A program made the position numbers and the translations under genes. The notes under the pieces are model-generated. The model ran no database searches and was not told the DNA's origin. It saw only the letters and a list, made by a program, of their open reading frames with translations. DNA of 64,000 nucleotides. It comes from an uncultured Eubacteriales bacterium (GTDB lineage Bacteria > Bacillota > Clostridia > Oscillospirales > Acutalibacteraceae). The stretch lies in NCBI GenBank assembly GCA_934454655.1, contig CAKSFK010000001.1, positions 1 through 64,000 of the forward strand, given 5' to 3'. This document shows, one piece after another, positions 1 through 9,796 of the stretch (positions are counted from its first letter, which is position 1; each line of letters opens with the position of its first letter).

Positions 1-74
1 ACCAACGCCGCGCCGATTAAAAACCACACGCCGTATACTTCGCTGTGTATAGCGTCATATATTGCTTGACTCAT
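1..74 (-). CDS. N-terminal fragment of a membrane protein, probably ammonium transporter (partial)
   Basis: A leftward reading frame opens with ATG at 74 and runs off the window after about 24 codons. The visible peptide starts MSQAIYDAIH and then enters a hydrophobic stretch (VWFLIGAALV). This resembles the first membrane helix of Amt-family ammonium channels. A good ribosome site (AAGGGATGA) lies 8-15 bases before the ATG. It follows glnN by 30 bp on the same strand, and ammonium uptake beside glutamine synthetase is a common pairing. The family call rests on a short hydrophobic segment plus context, so it is tentative; the start itself is better supported. Confidence 0.45.
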   Translation of the reverse strand, partial: MSQAIYDAIHSEVYGVWFLIGAAL

Positions 75-104
75 AAATAATCATCCCTTAAAAATTTTGT
101 TTTT

Positions 105-2195
105 TTACTTTACGCTGAAAAGCATATCGCCGTAGGACGGATAGGGCCAGATTTCAGCCGGAACCATTGTTTCAAGTTCGTCAACGGTAATCCTAAGCTC
201 ACTCATAGCACCGAAAACCGCATCCTTATAATACATTGAGAGCTCCTGTGTTTCGCTTATCTCCTTAGCCTTTACTACCGCCTGTTCCAACTTCTCGGTC
301 TTTTTATACGCCGCGGCGTTAAGCCTACTCACCTTAGCCAAAAGCTCCTTTTCGTAGCTTGCGTCAACATCGCCGCACGCCGCTTTCGCAATAACGGTAT
401 CGGATAATTCGTGCGAATATTTGCTTACTGCGGGCAAAATATCCTTTTTAGCCATATCAAGCATTGTGAGCGCCTCAATGTTGATTATCTTGCAGTAGTT
501 CTCGGAAAGAATTTCATATCTCGCGCGCATTTCGGTTTCGGAATAAACCTTGTGCGAAATAAACAGCTTCATATTCTTCTCGTGCAAAGAATAAGGCAGG
601 CATTCCGGGGTTGAACGAAGGTTTAAAAGTCCGCGCTTTTCCGCCTCGGCAATCCAAGCGTCGTCGTAACCGTTGCCGTTGAAGATTATGCGCTTGTGGT
701 CGGTTATTGTTTTCTTTATAAGCTCGTGCAGAGCCTCCTCAAAGTTTGCCGCGCCCTCAAGCTCATCGGCAAACTGCTTTAACTCCTCTGCAACGGCGGT
801 GTTGAGCACCACATTTGTGCAGGAAACGGATGAAGAAGAGCCGAGCATTCTGAATTCAAACTTGTTTCCCGTAAACGCAAACGGCGATGTACGGTTGCGG
901 TCGGTAGAGTCTTTGGGGAACTTAGGCAGCGTATGTACGCCGATTTTAAGAATTTCCTTTTCCTTGCCGCCGTAGGGTTCGTCCTTTTCAATTGCCTTAA
1001 GCACATCGGTAAGCTCTGTGCCGAGGAACATTGAAACAACAGCCGGCGGCGCTTCGTTTGCACCGAGCCTGTGGTCGTTTCCGGCAGAGGCTACGGATAC
1101 TCTTAACATATCCTGATATTCGTCAACCGCCTTTATAACCGCGCAAAGAAACGTTAAGAACTGCGCGTTTTCGTACGGCGTGTCGCCGGGGTTCAAAAGG
1201 TTAACACCCGTATCCGTTGTGAGCGACCAGTTATTGTGCTTGCCGCTGCCGTTGACCCCGGCAAAGGGTTTTTCGTGAAGCAGGCAGACCATATGATGCT
1301 TTTTTGCAACCTTCTGCATAATTTCCATTGTAAGCTGGTTGTGATCCGCCGCAATGTTTGTTGTTGTGAAAATAGGCGCTAATTCGTGCTGTGCGGGAGC
1401 AACCTCGTTATGCTCGGTTTTTGCGAGAATGCCCAATTTCCAAAGCTCGTCGTTCAGATCCTTCATAAATGCCTGAACGCGCGGCTTTATAATTCCGAAA
1501 TAGTGGTCCTCAAGTTCCTGACCCTTAGGCGGCTTTGCGCCGAAAAGGGTACGTCCGGTATAAATAAGGTCCTTTCTCTTGTTGTAAACATCCTCATCAA
1601 TAAGGAAGTATTCCTGCTCCGGACCGACGGTGGTTTTAACGGATTTAACCCCGGTCTTGCCGAAAAGCTTTAAAACCCTGAGTGCCTGCTTGTTTATTGC
1701 CTGCATACTGCGAAGCAGCGGAGTCTTTTTATCAAGCGCCTCGCCGCCGTAAGAGCAGAACGCCGTCGGAATGCAAAGCACGCCGTCTTTAATAAATGCG
1801 TATGAGGTTGGGTCCCACGCGGTGTAACCCCTTGCCTCAAACGTGGCGCGCAGGCCGCCCGATGGGAAGGACGAAGCGTCCGGCTCGCCCTGGATAAGCT
1901 CCTTGCCTGAAAATTCCATTATAACCTTGCCGTCGGATGTGGGGGAAATAAAGCTGTCGTGCTTTTCGGCGGAAAGACCCGATAGCGGCTGGAACCAGTG
2001 GGTGAAATGCGTGGCTCCCTTTTCAATTGCCCAGTCCTTCATTGCGTTTGCAACAACCGTTGCGGCATTGGGGTCAAGGGATCTGCCGTCCTTTATGGTG
2101 CGCTGAAGCGCCTTGTAGGTTTCCTTGGGCAGCCGCTCTCGCATTACGCTGTCGTTGAACACATTGCTTGCAAAAATTTCATTGATAGTACTCAA
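105..2195 (-). CDS. glnN: Glutamine synthetase type III (GSIII)
   Basis: This cytoplasmic enzyme makes glutamine from glutamate, ammonia and ATP. The 696-residue length is that of the type III family, far longer than type I. Family motifs are visible: [10 protein letters not shown] near residue 191 (metal-binding glutamates), [14 protein letters not shown] near 263, [10 protein letters not shown] near 315. The start is TTG at 2195, with AAGGGA 8 bases upstream; no closer ATG fits. It is transcribed leftward from its own promoter (2377-2405) through a leader with two strong hairpins, and the ammonium-transporter-like gene follows. A second, type I enzyme is encoded divergently, so the organism has two classes of glutamine synthetase side by side. 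Confidence 0.97.
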   Translation of the reverse strand: MSTINEIFASNVFNDSVMRERLPKETYKALQRTIKDGRSLDPNAATVVANAMKDWAIEKGATHFTHWFQPLSGLSAEKHDSFISPTSDGKVIMEFSGKELIQGEPDASSFPSGGLRATFEARGYTAWDPTSYAFIKDGVLCIPTAFCSYGGEALDKKTPLLRSMQAINKQALRVLKLFGKTGVKSVKTTVGPEQEYFLIDEDVYNKRKDLIYTGRTLFGAKPPKGQELEDHYFGIIKPRVQAFMKDLNDELWKLGILAKTEHNEVAPAQHELAPIFTTTNIAADHNQLTMEIMQKVAKKHHMVCLLHEKPFAGVNGSGKHNNWSLTTDTGVNLLNPGDTPYENAQFLTFLCAVIKAVDEYQDMLRVSVASAGNDHRLGANEAPPAVVSMFLGTELTDVLKAIEKDEPYGGKEKEILKIGVHTLPKFPKDSTDRNRTSPFAFTGNKFEFRMLGSSSSVSCTNVVLNTAVAEELKQFADELEGAANFEEALHELIKKTITDHKRIIFNGNGYDDAWIAEAEKRGLLNLRSTPECLPYSLHEKNMKLFISHKVYSETEMRARYEILSENYCKIINIEALTMLDMAKKDILPAVSKYSHELSDTVIAKAACGDVDASYEKELLAKVSRLNAAAYKKTEKLEQAVVKAKEISETQELSMYYKDAVFGAMSELRITVDELETMVPAEIWPYPSYGDMLFSVK

Positions 2196-2227
2196 AGTTA
2201 TCGTCCCTTCCCGAATTTGTGATATTA

Positions 2228-2298
2228 AAAGGCGGCAGCGGCGTGTAAAAAGGGAAACGAGGTAGAAACATCCCTTTTGCGACGCCGTTGCCGCCCTT
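2228..2298 (-). terminator. Second leader hairpin of glnN
   Basis: Between the glnN promoter and its start codon the transcript can fold a long hairpin: an outer arm of about 14 pairs (2231-2244 with 2282-2295) enclosing an inner arm AAAAGGGA/TCCCTTTT. On the leftward strand four T follow the stem. It lies about 70 bases downstream of leader hairpin 1. Two successive stems in one leader suggest attenuation; which protein or ligand acts on them is not visible. Confidence 0.6.
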
Positions 2299-2309
2299 TA
2301 TACCGTATT

Positions 2310-2367
2310 AAAATAAAAAAAGAAACGGCAGAGAAGTAGCTTTAACCACCGACCTCTTTGCCGTTTC
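2310..2367 (-). terminator. Leader terminator (attenuator) of glnN
   Basis: Within 10-15 bases of the expected transcript start, a stem with GAAACGGCA pairing to TGCCGTTTC (2322-2330 with 2359-2367) is followed on the leftward strand by seven T. This is a typical intrinsic terminator placed in the 5' leader, before the gene. Together with the second stem it accounts for most of the roughly 470-bp non-coding stretch between glnN and glnA; the rest holds the two divergent promoters and a small palindrome. Confidence 0.72.
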
Positions 2368-2376
2368 GTTGCGCTT

Positions 2377-2405
2377 ATTATACCGCCGCAATTTTTATTT
2401 GTCAA
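2377..2405 (-). promoter_or_regulatory. glnN promoter, sigma-A type
   Basis: On the leftward strand a perfect TTGACA (2400-2405) and a perfect TATAAT (2377-2382) are separated by 17 bp. Transcription would begin near 2370, directly ahead of the leader terminator. Confidence 0.8.
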
Positions 2406-2511
2406 GCAAAAAAAGGAAAACCTTACATTTTTTCAGTTTTACACCTGCGCAGTTAATTTTATAAGCCGAAACAGCAAAAACAGTTTAAAAAATAAGTTTT
2501 AGGCGTAAGGG

Positions 2512-2526
2512 CGGCAAATTTTGCCG
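2512..2526. promoter_or_regulatory. Palindrome upstream of the glnA promoter, possible operator
   Basis: CGGCAAA-T-TTTGCCG is a perfect 7-bp inverted repeat around one central base, ending 11 bp upstream of the -35 box of glnA. Its position suits an activator or repressor site. No known operator consensus is recognised. Confidence 0.35.
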
Positions 2527-2536
2527 AATACGGTAC

Positions 2537-2565
2537 TTGACAACACACTGCGTTTTTTATATAAT
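2537..2565 (+). promoter_or_regulatory. glnA promoter, sigma-A type
   Basis: TTGACA (2537-2542) and TATAAT (2560-2565) are both perfect consensus boxes with a 17-bp spacer. The predicted start is near 2572, just upstream of a leader terminator. Confidence 0.82.
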
Positions 2566-2579
2566 ATGTAAGAGCAATG

Positions 2580-2638
2580 ACGTTCGGTGGCGCCGGGGGA
2601 TAACTGTCCCCCTTACAGGCGTCGGCGGACGTTTTTTT
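2580..2638 (+). terminator. Leader terminator (attenuator) of glnA
   Basis: The glnA leader can form a long stem, ACGTTCGG...CGGACGT (15 pairs with one mismatch, 2580-2594 with 2618-2632), capped by a second stem GGGGGA/TCCCCC with a six-base loop, and followed by seven T (2632-2638). Located before the ribosome site of glnA, it should stop transcription unless antitermination occurs. The operon's second gene encodes an ANTAR protein, a class that works by antitermination. Confidence 0.72.
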
Positions 2639-2662
2639 ATTTTTCAACCGGGAGGAACGGCA

Positions 2663-3865
2663 ATGTACTCTTACGATGAAGTTATGACCTTTGTGGAAGA
2701 GGAGGACGTTAAATTTATCCGTCTTGCTTTCTGCGATGTGCACGGCAGACAGAAAAACATTTCAATAATGCCCTCGGAATTAAACCGCGCGTTTAAGGAG
2801 GGTATCTCGTTTGACGCGTCGGCGGTGGCGGGCTTCGGCGACGTTGTAAAGTCCGATTTGTTTTTGCACCCCGACCCGTCAACACTGTCGGTTCTGCCTT
2901 GGCGTCCCTCGAACGGCAGGGTGGTGCGTATGTTCTGCGACATACGCTACCCCGACGGCACGCACTTTGAAAAGGACGGCAGATACATTCTTAAAAAAGC
3001 GATTCAAAAGGCTGCCGAGAGCGGTATTTCCTGCTTTTTCGGGGCAGAGTTTGAGTTTTACCTTTTTAATCTTGACGATAACGGCAACCCCACAAAGGAA
3101 ACCTTTGATAAGGCTGGGTATATGGACATTGCGCCGGACGACAAGGGCGAAAACGTGCGGCGTGAGATATGCTTTAATCTGCTTGAAATGGGCATTTCCC
3201 CCGAAAGCTCCCATCACGAGGAGGGACCCGGGCAGAACGAGATAGACTTTAAATACAGCGGCGCGCTTACCGCGGCTGACAATGCGGTGACATTCAAATC
3301 CGTTGTGCAGACCATAGCCCGCCGAAACGGACTTTATGCCGATTTTTCACCGAAACCGCTGATGCACGAGAGCGGAAACGGCCTGCATATAAACGTATCC
3401 GTAAAATCGAACGACCGAAAAGACCTTACAGAAAGCTTTATGGCAGGAATACTTGAACACGCCGCGGAAATGACGGTGTTTTTGAACCCCGTAAAGGAGT
3501 CCTACAAACGCTTGGGTGAAAAGAAAGCGCCGAAATACGTTACCTGGTCGCCCGAAAACCGTTCGCAGCTGATACGCATACCGGCGGTTAAAAACGAGGA
3601 AAACCGCCGGATAGAGCTTCGCTCACCCGATCCGAGCGCAAACCCTTACACCGCGTATGCGCTTATTATTTACGCGGGGCTGGACGGGATAAAAAGAGGA
3701 CTTAAGCCCGAACCCGCGTGCAACACAAATTTGTTCACGGCGGATAACGATATTACCGACGGTCTTGTAAGCCTGCCGGATACCGTTGAAAAGGCAAAGA
3801 GCATTGCGCTTAAAAGCGCGTTTATAAAGGAAGTTTTGCCGCAGGGCTACACGGAAGAGATTTAA
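2663..3865 (+). CDS. glnA: Glutamine synthetase type I
   Basis: Cytoplasmic ATP-dependent ligation of ammonia to glutamate. Metal and substrate motifs of the type I family are present: GAEFEF near residue 127, EEGPGQNEID near 188, GNGLHINV near 244, NRSQLIRIP near 306 and RRIELRSPD. The start chosen is ATG 2663 with GGGAGG 8 bases upstream; a longer frame opening at 2537 would start inside the promoter and is rejected. At 400 residues it is shorter than most type I enzymes (about 440-470), and no adenylylation loop is evident, so it resembles the compact alpha-type form. It leads a glnA-ANTAR-pyrG gene series. Confidence 0.95.
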   Translation: MYSYDEVMTFVEEEDVKFIRLAFCDVHGRQKNISIMPSELNRAFKEGISFDASAVAGFGDVVKSDLFLHPDPSTLSVLPWRPSNGRVVRMFCDIRYPDGTHFEKDGRYILKKAIQKAAESGISCFFGAEFEFYLFNLDDNGNPTKETFDKAGYMDIAPDDKGENVRREICFNLLEMGISPESSHHEEGPGQNEIDFKYSGALTAADNAVTFKSVVQTIARRNGLYADFSPKPLMHESGNGLHINVSVKSNDRKDLTESFMAGILEHAAEMTVFLNPVKESYKRLGEKKAPKYVTWSPENRSQLIRIPAVKNEENRRIELRSPDPSANPYTAYALIIYAGLDGIKRGLKPEPACNTNLFTADNDITDGLVSLPDTVEKAKSIALKSAFIKEVLPQGYTEEI

Positions 3866-3884
3866 AAGCAAGGAGGAGCGGCAG

Positions 3885-4472
3885 ATGTACCGCGATAAAT
3901 CTACGCTGAGCGCGCTTGTTGTTTCTTCTTCCGGAAAGGCGGCGGATTACCTGTGCGGCATACTGGAAGAGCTGAGATTCTCCCCTGTTGCCACTGCCGT
4001 GAGCATTGCGGACGCAAGGCGGCGGCAGCTTGAAAGCCCGTTTGATCTGTGCCTTATAAACACGCCGCTGCCGGACGATTTCGGCATTGAATTTGCGGAG
4101 GAACTGTGCCGGGACAGCGCCGTGGGAGTTGTGCTGTTTGTAAAAGCGGAGCTTGCGGAGCAGATAAGCTATAAGGTGGAGGACTACGGCGTTCTGACCT
4201 TTGCGCGGCCCGGCACAAGGCAGAGTATAACCGGAGCCGTGCGCCTTGCCGCGGCAATCCACAACAGGCTTGCGGCATTTGAAAGGCGCGCAGTGAAGCT
4301 GGAAGCGAAAATGAAGGAAATACGGCTTGTGAACCGCGCTAAATGGCTACTTATAGACCGTTATAATATGAGCGAAGAAGAGGCGCACAGATACATAGAA
4401 AAAACCGCTATGGACAGCTGCACAACACGCGGCGGCATTGCGGAAAATATTATAAGAACATACGAGAATTAG
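3885..4472 (+). CDS. ANTAR-domain RNA-binding response regulator with degenerate receiver
   Basis: An N-terminal receiver-like domain (about residues 8-120) is followed by a coiled-coil linker and a C-terminal ANTAR domain (about 135-192) with the pattern AKWLLIDRYNMSEEEAHRYIE. ANTAR domains bind hairpins in leader RNA and prevent termination. The receiver is unusual: the acidic pair is replaced by Ser14-Ser15, the phosphoacceptor position is Asn59 (LCLINTPLPD), and the conserved lysine is replaced by Arg in FARP. Phosphorylation control is therefore unlikely. The gene follows glnA by 19 bp, with AAGGAGGAG before its ATG. I infer it controls the leader terminators of glnA and perhaps glnN; the classic tandem hexaloop target was not found by eye. 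Confidence 0.9.
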   Translation: MYRDKSTLSALVVSSSGKAADYLCGILEELRFSPVATAVSIADARRRQLESPFDLCLINTPLPDDFGIEFAEELCRDSAVGVVLFVKAELAEQISYKVEDYGVLTFARPGTRQSITGAVRLAAAIHNRLAAFERRAVKLEAKMKEIRLVNRAKWLLIDRYNMSEEEAHRYIEKTAMDSCTTRGGIAENIIRTYEN

Positions 4473-4484
4473 AAAGAGGCTTAA

Positions 4485-6116
<1,632 letters not shown>

Positions 6117-6137
6117 TCGCAAATTAAATAAAAAACA

Positions 6138-6185
6138 TAAAGCCTGTTGCCGTCGGTCAAGCCGACGGCAACAGGCTTTAATTTT
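6138..6185. terminator. Bidirectional terminator between pyrG and the flavodiiron gene
   Basis: A perfect 18-bp stem, arms 6139-6156 and 6162-6179 with loop TCAAG, begins with AAAGCCTGTTG. AT-rich flanks on both sides give short U-runs in either direction. It separates two convergent genes and belongs to a hairpin family seen again at 21197 and 21794. Confidence 0.85.
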
Positions 6186-6214
6186 CGGATTATTCTCGCT
6201 TGCCTGGGCAATGT

Positions 6215-7369
6215 TTATCCGCGCAGTTGCTCCGCGAGGGCGGCAATATCGTTTAAATTTTCATCCGTAAGAGCGGAATTTACGGTAACGGTCTTTTCGG
6301 TAAAGGTGATGTTTTTGGATTTTTCAAACATACCCTTCATAACCTTTGCCGCAATCGGCGCCCACGAACCGTTTTCAATAAATCCCACGGTTCGGTTCTG
6401 ATAATTGCGCTCGGTGAGGTGTTCTATAAACGTACGCATAAACGGGAAAATATCTCCGTTGTATGTGGTGGTTGCAAGGCACAGCTTGCCGTAACGGAAG
6501 GCGTCCTCAACCGCCTCCGCCATATCGCATCTCGCAAGGTCGCTTAGCACCACCTTGGGGCAGCCGGCAATTTCAAGCTCCTCGGCAAGCTTTTTTGCCG
6601 CCTTTTCGGTGTTGCCGTAAACCGAGGTGTAGCAGATGCAAACGCCATCGCTCTCCACGGCATAGCTTGACCATATGTTATAAAGGTTAAGATAATATTC
6701 AAGGTTTTCGCTCAGCACAGGTCCGTGCAGGGGGCAGATTATCTTAATATCCAGCGCCGCCGCTTTCTTAAGCAGCTGCTGCACCTGCGCGCCGTATTTT
6801 CCCACAATGCCGAAATAGTAACGGCGCGCCTCGCACGCCCAGTCGCCCTCGGTATCGGACGCACCGAATTTGCCGAAACCGTCCGCCGAGAAGAGAACCT
6901 TATCGGTCTTATCATATGTAACCATAACCTCGGGCCAGTGAACCATCGGTGCGAAAACAAACGTTAACTCGTGCCTGCCCAGCGTCAATGCTTCGCCGTC
7001 CTTAACCATGAGGGTGTTTTTGCAAAGGCCCTTGCCGAAAAAGCGGTCTATCATTGTAAAGGTCTTAGCATTGCCCACAACCGTCGCTTCGGGATATACC
7101 TTTAAAAATTCCCCGATATTTGCCGAATGGTCGGGTTCCATATGCTGAACTATAAGGTAATCGGGCTTCCTGCCGCCGAGTACGGATTTAATATTGTTAA
7201 GCCATACATCGCCGAACCGCCTGTCAACCGTATCCAGCACCGCAATTTTTTCGTCGTCTATCACATAGGAGTTATACGCCATACCGTCCGGCACGGTATA
7301 CTGCCCCTCAAACAGGTCTATTTCCCTGTCGTTCACACCCACATATTTAATGTCCTTTGTAACCGTCAT
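6215..7369 (-). CDS. Flavodiiron protein (FprA-type oxygen/NO reductase)
   Basis: The N-terminal half is a metallo-beta-lactamase-like diiron domain with the ligand set HMEPDH and later MVHWPEVM, SADGFGKFG and CPLHGPV. The C-terminal half is a flavodoxin domain (CICYTSVYGNTEKAA near residue 245). Such proteins reduce O2 to water, or NO to N2O, in the cytoplasm of anaerobes. Length from the chosen start is 384 residues, normal for the two-domain form without rubredoxin. Start: ATG 7369 has AAGGAAA 8 bases upstream; the frame extends 22 codons further but runs into the preceding gene's end. Likely role: protecting the oxygen-sensitive Hdr/Flx/Rnf enzymes encoded nearby. Confidence 0.92.
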   Translation of the reverse strand: MTVTKDIKYVGVNDREIDLFEGQYTVPDGMAYNSYVIDDEKIAVLDTVDRRFGDVWLNNIKSVLGGRKPDYLIVQHMEPDHSANIGEFLKVYPEATVVGNAKTFTMIDRFFGKGLCKNTLMVKDGEALTLGRHELTFVFAPMVHWPEVMVTYDKTDKVLFSADGFGKFGASDTEGDWACEARRYYFGIVGKYGAQVQQLLKKAAALDIKIICPLHGPVLSENLEYYLNLYNIWSSYAVESDGVCICYTSVYGNTEKAAKKLAEELEIAGCPKVVLSDLARCDMAEAVEDAFRYGKLCLATTTYNGDIFPFMRTFIEHLTERNYQNRTVGFIENGSWAPIAAKVMKGMFEKSKNITFTEKTVTVNSALTDENLNDIAALAEQLRG

Positions 7370-7388
7370 TTTTTCTCTTTCCTTTCTT

Positions 7389-8594
7389 TTAGTGAGTCTT
7401 GTCGCAATAATCTTCCGGTGCGTAGTCGTTATCAAAGGTAATAACGCACCGATATGTTTCGTTTATTTTTTCCGCCGCTTCCGAGATAAGCTCACGAAGT
7501 TCGTCCGTGCGGTACTTACAGTCGGGCGGGATAACAACGTCAAAAATCAAATTGGTGCGCTTTTCGCCCGCCGGAGTCATTCTGAAATCGTGCAGGGAAA
7601 GGCGGCTGTCAATTTCCTTTAACGCGTTTTTTACGCCATTTCGCGCCTTCGTTACCGATTCGTTGTTTACGTCAATGGGGTCCATATGAATAACCAGCGA
7701 AATTCCGTACCGTTCGTTAATAAGCTTTTCGCAAAGGTCCACCTGTTCGTGGCACTTTACAAAATCGGTGTCCTGCGGCACCTCAACGTGAACCGAGGCA
7801 AACTGCCTGCCCGGACCGTAATTATGCACCATAAGGTCGTGTATTCCGATAAAGTTCTCAAACGAAAGCACCGTGTTTTTAATTTCCTCAACGGTCTTTT
7901 TATCGGGCGGAGTGCCGAGTATGAGGTTCAGCGTGTCCCTGCCTGTAGAAAAGCCGGAATACAGAATAAACAGCGCCACAAAAATACCCATTACCGCGTC
8001 CAGATTAAACGGCAGTTTAAAGCAAAGCGATATTATAACCGATATGAGGATGACACCGGTTGAAAGAATATCGTTAAGGCTGTCCTGCGCGGTCGCGCGG
8101 AACACACCCGAATCGGCTTTTTTGGCAAGCTTTCTGTTGAATATATACATCCAAAGCTTTACCAAAACCGAAATAACAAGCACCGCCACGGCAACCCCTG
8201 AGTAGATCGGCGGCTCTTCGCCGTTTATAAGCGCCGCGGCAGAAGTCTTAAGCAATTCCGCACCAACAAAAAGTATAAGAACCGCTACAATGAACGCCGA
8301 CATATATTCCATTCTGCCGTGGCCGAAGGGGTGATCGCGGTCGGCGGGCTTCCCCGCCATTTTAAAACCGATAAGGGTTATGACCGACGACCCCATATCG
8401 GACAAATTGTTAAGTCCGTCCGCCGTTATCGAAATACTGGCGGTAATAAATCCCACGGCAATTTTTACCGTGCAGAGGAACAAATTGCAGAAAATGCCCA
8501 CCGCACCGCTTAAACTTCCATACCTTCTTCGTACCTCAGGGTTCATAACATCCCCGCTGTTTTTTACAAACAGCTTTATTAATAGCTCCGTCAT
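7389..8594 (-). CDS. Cation diffusion facilitator (metal efflux) protein
   Basis: An integral membrane antiporter that exports divalent metals (Zn, Mn, Fe or Co). The membrane part contains the family motifs DGLNNLSD (about residue 59) and HPFGHGRMEY (about 88), followed by further helices; the C-terminal cytoplasmic domain contains VHMD-type metal sites (HDLMVHNYG, IHMDPID). At 401 residues it is longer than typical 300-residue members because of an extra C-terminal portion, as in many clostridial homologues. The start overlaps the ddl stop by one base (TAATG). A second ATG 16 codons in also has a ribosome-like site. The exact metal cannot be read from the sequence. Confidence 0.9.
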   Translation of the reverse strand: MTELLIKLFVKNSGDVMNPEVRRRYGSLSGAVGIFCNLFLCTVKIAVGFITASISITADGLNNLSDMGSSVITLIGFKMAGKPADRDHPFGHGRMEYMSAFIVAVLILFVGAELLKTSAAALINGEEPPIYSGVAVAVLVISVLVKLWMYIFNRKLAKKADSGVFRATAQDSLNDILSTGVILISVIISLCFKLPFNLDAVMGIFVALFILYSGFSTGRDTLNLILGTPPDKKTVEEIKNTVLSFENFIGIHDLMVHNYGPGRQFASVHVEVPQDTDFVKCHEQVDLCEKLINERYGISLVIHMDPIDVNNESVTKARNGVKNALKEIDSRLSLHDFRMTPAGEKRTNLIFDVVIPPDCKYRTDELRELISEAAEKINETYRCVITFDNDYAPEDYCDKTH

Positions 8595-9781
8595 TAAAGC
8601 TTTGCCCCTTTAGCTCCTTTTGTGCCGAAAGAAACGCCCGACAAAATGTTTGTATCAATGGTAAAGGTCAGGTTATCGCGTTCGCGCTGACGTCTGAACG
8701 CAACCTCCGCCAGGCGGTCTATCATATCGGTGTATTTAAGCCCCGTGGCTTCCCACAGGTAGAACGCAAGCGAACCGGGTATCGTGTTTATCTCGTTGGC
8801 ATAGACCTTATTTGTATCGCAGTCTATCATAAAATCAATTCTTACAACGCCGCTTGCGTTTATCGCCTTGAACACGTCGCAGGCAAGCCGTCTTATTTCT
8901 TCCGATTTCTCTTCGGGTAAATCGGCGGGTATTTTTCTGCCCAAAGAAGCCATACCTTTACTGCCGCCCTTTGAGCCGGACATATATTTATCCTCATACG
9001 AAAGAATTTCATCGTGCATAAAGGGTTCTTCGCAAACGCTGGCGGAACATTCGTCGGCGTTGCCCAGAACCGAGCAGTTTATCTCGCGAAGATTTGTAAT
9101 TGCGCGTTCCGCCAGAACCCTGTCGGTAAACGAGGCGGCAAGGGTTACAGCGCCGTCAAGCTCATCGGCGGAGTTCACCTTTGTAATTCCCACGCTGGAG
9201 CCTAAATTTACGGGCTTTATTATAAGCGGAAAACCGATTTTTTCGGTAATTTCGGCAGTTATTGCCGCTTTGTCCGCCATATATTCGCGCGTGCGGAAGG
9301 TAACGCATCCGAGCACCGGCAATCCCGCGCTTTTAAGCACCTCTTTGAATACCGCCTTATCCATACCCACGGCGGCGGAGAGAATGTCACAGCTGATGTA
9401 CGGCACACCTAAAAACTCAAGATAGCCCGCCATTGTGCCGTCTTCGCAATTTGTGCCGTGAACAACGGGGAAGCACAGGTCTATCTGCACGTCCTTCTTT
9501 TTTGAAAACAGACCGCCGTTTAAGTATTTCATAAACACGCCGCTGCCATGCTTTATAAAGGTTACCGGCTCAGCCGCCTTTAAAAGCGCGGGCAGATCCC
9601 TGTAATTTTCAATGGCAAACAGATTTTCACCGGTATACATCTCGCCGTTTTTTGTGACGTAAACAGGCGTTACATCATACTTTTCACGGTTTACGGCACG
9701 CATTGCCTGCACCGCGGATATAATTGAAACCTCGTGCTCAACCGAGCGACAGCCGAAAAATACCGCAATATTGGTTTTCAT
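8594..9781 (-). CDS. ddl: D-alanine--D-alanine ligase
   Basis: Joins two D-alanines for peptidoglycan precursors, using ATP, in the cytoplasm. The ATP-grasp fold is visible: N-terminal FGCRSVEHEVSIISA, the PLIIKPVNLGSSVGITK lysine loop, and the C-terminal metal-binding RIDFMIDCDTNKVYANEINTIPG split over two strands. The loop YEDKYMSG retains the tyrosine typical of D-Ala-D-Ala rather than D-Ala-D-Lac ligases. At 395 residues it is slightly long, with a non-conserved C-terminal tail after residue 365. It sits 15 bp after the Mur ligase gene that uses its product, so the order hydrolase - Mur ligase - ddl looks like one operon. Confidence 0.95.
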   Translation of the reverse strand: MKTNIAVFFGCRSVEHEVSIISAVQAMRAVNREKYDVTPVYVTKNGEMYTGENLFAIENYRDLPALLKAAEPVTFIKHGSGVFMKYLNGGLFSKKKDVQIDLCFPVVHGTNCEDGTMAGYLEFLGVPYISCDILSAAVGMDKAVFKEVLKSAGLPVLGCVTFRTREYMADKAAITAEITEKIGFPLIIKPVNLGSSVGITKVNSADELDGAVTLAASFTDRVLAERAITNLREINCSVLGNADECSASVCEEPFMHDEILSYEDKYMSGSKGGSKGMASLGRKIPADLPEEKSEEIRRLACDVFKAINASGVVRIDFMIDCDTNKVYANEINTIPGSLAFYLWEATGLKYTDMIDRLAEVAFRRQRERDNLTFTIDTNILSGVSFGTKGAKGAKL

Positions 9782-9796
9782 TGTTTACAACCCCAT

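Noticed and set aside
2580..2638. Classic tandem hexaloop ANTAR target in the glnA leader
   Set aside because: The leader has a six-base loop (TAACTG) but not the A at position 1 and G at position 4 pattern twice in tandem, and the terminator stem starts only about 8 bases after the expected transcript start.
2537..2662. Longer glnA reading frame starting at 2537
   Set aside because: It would begin at the -35 box and run through the promoter and leader terminator; ATG 2663 has a strong ribosome site and the family N-terminus.
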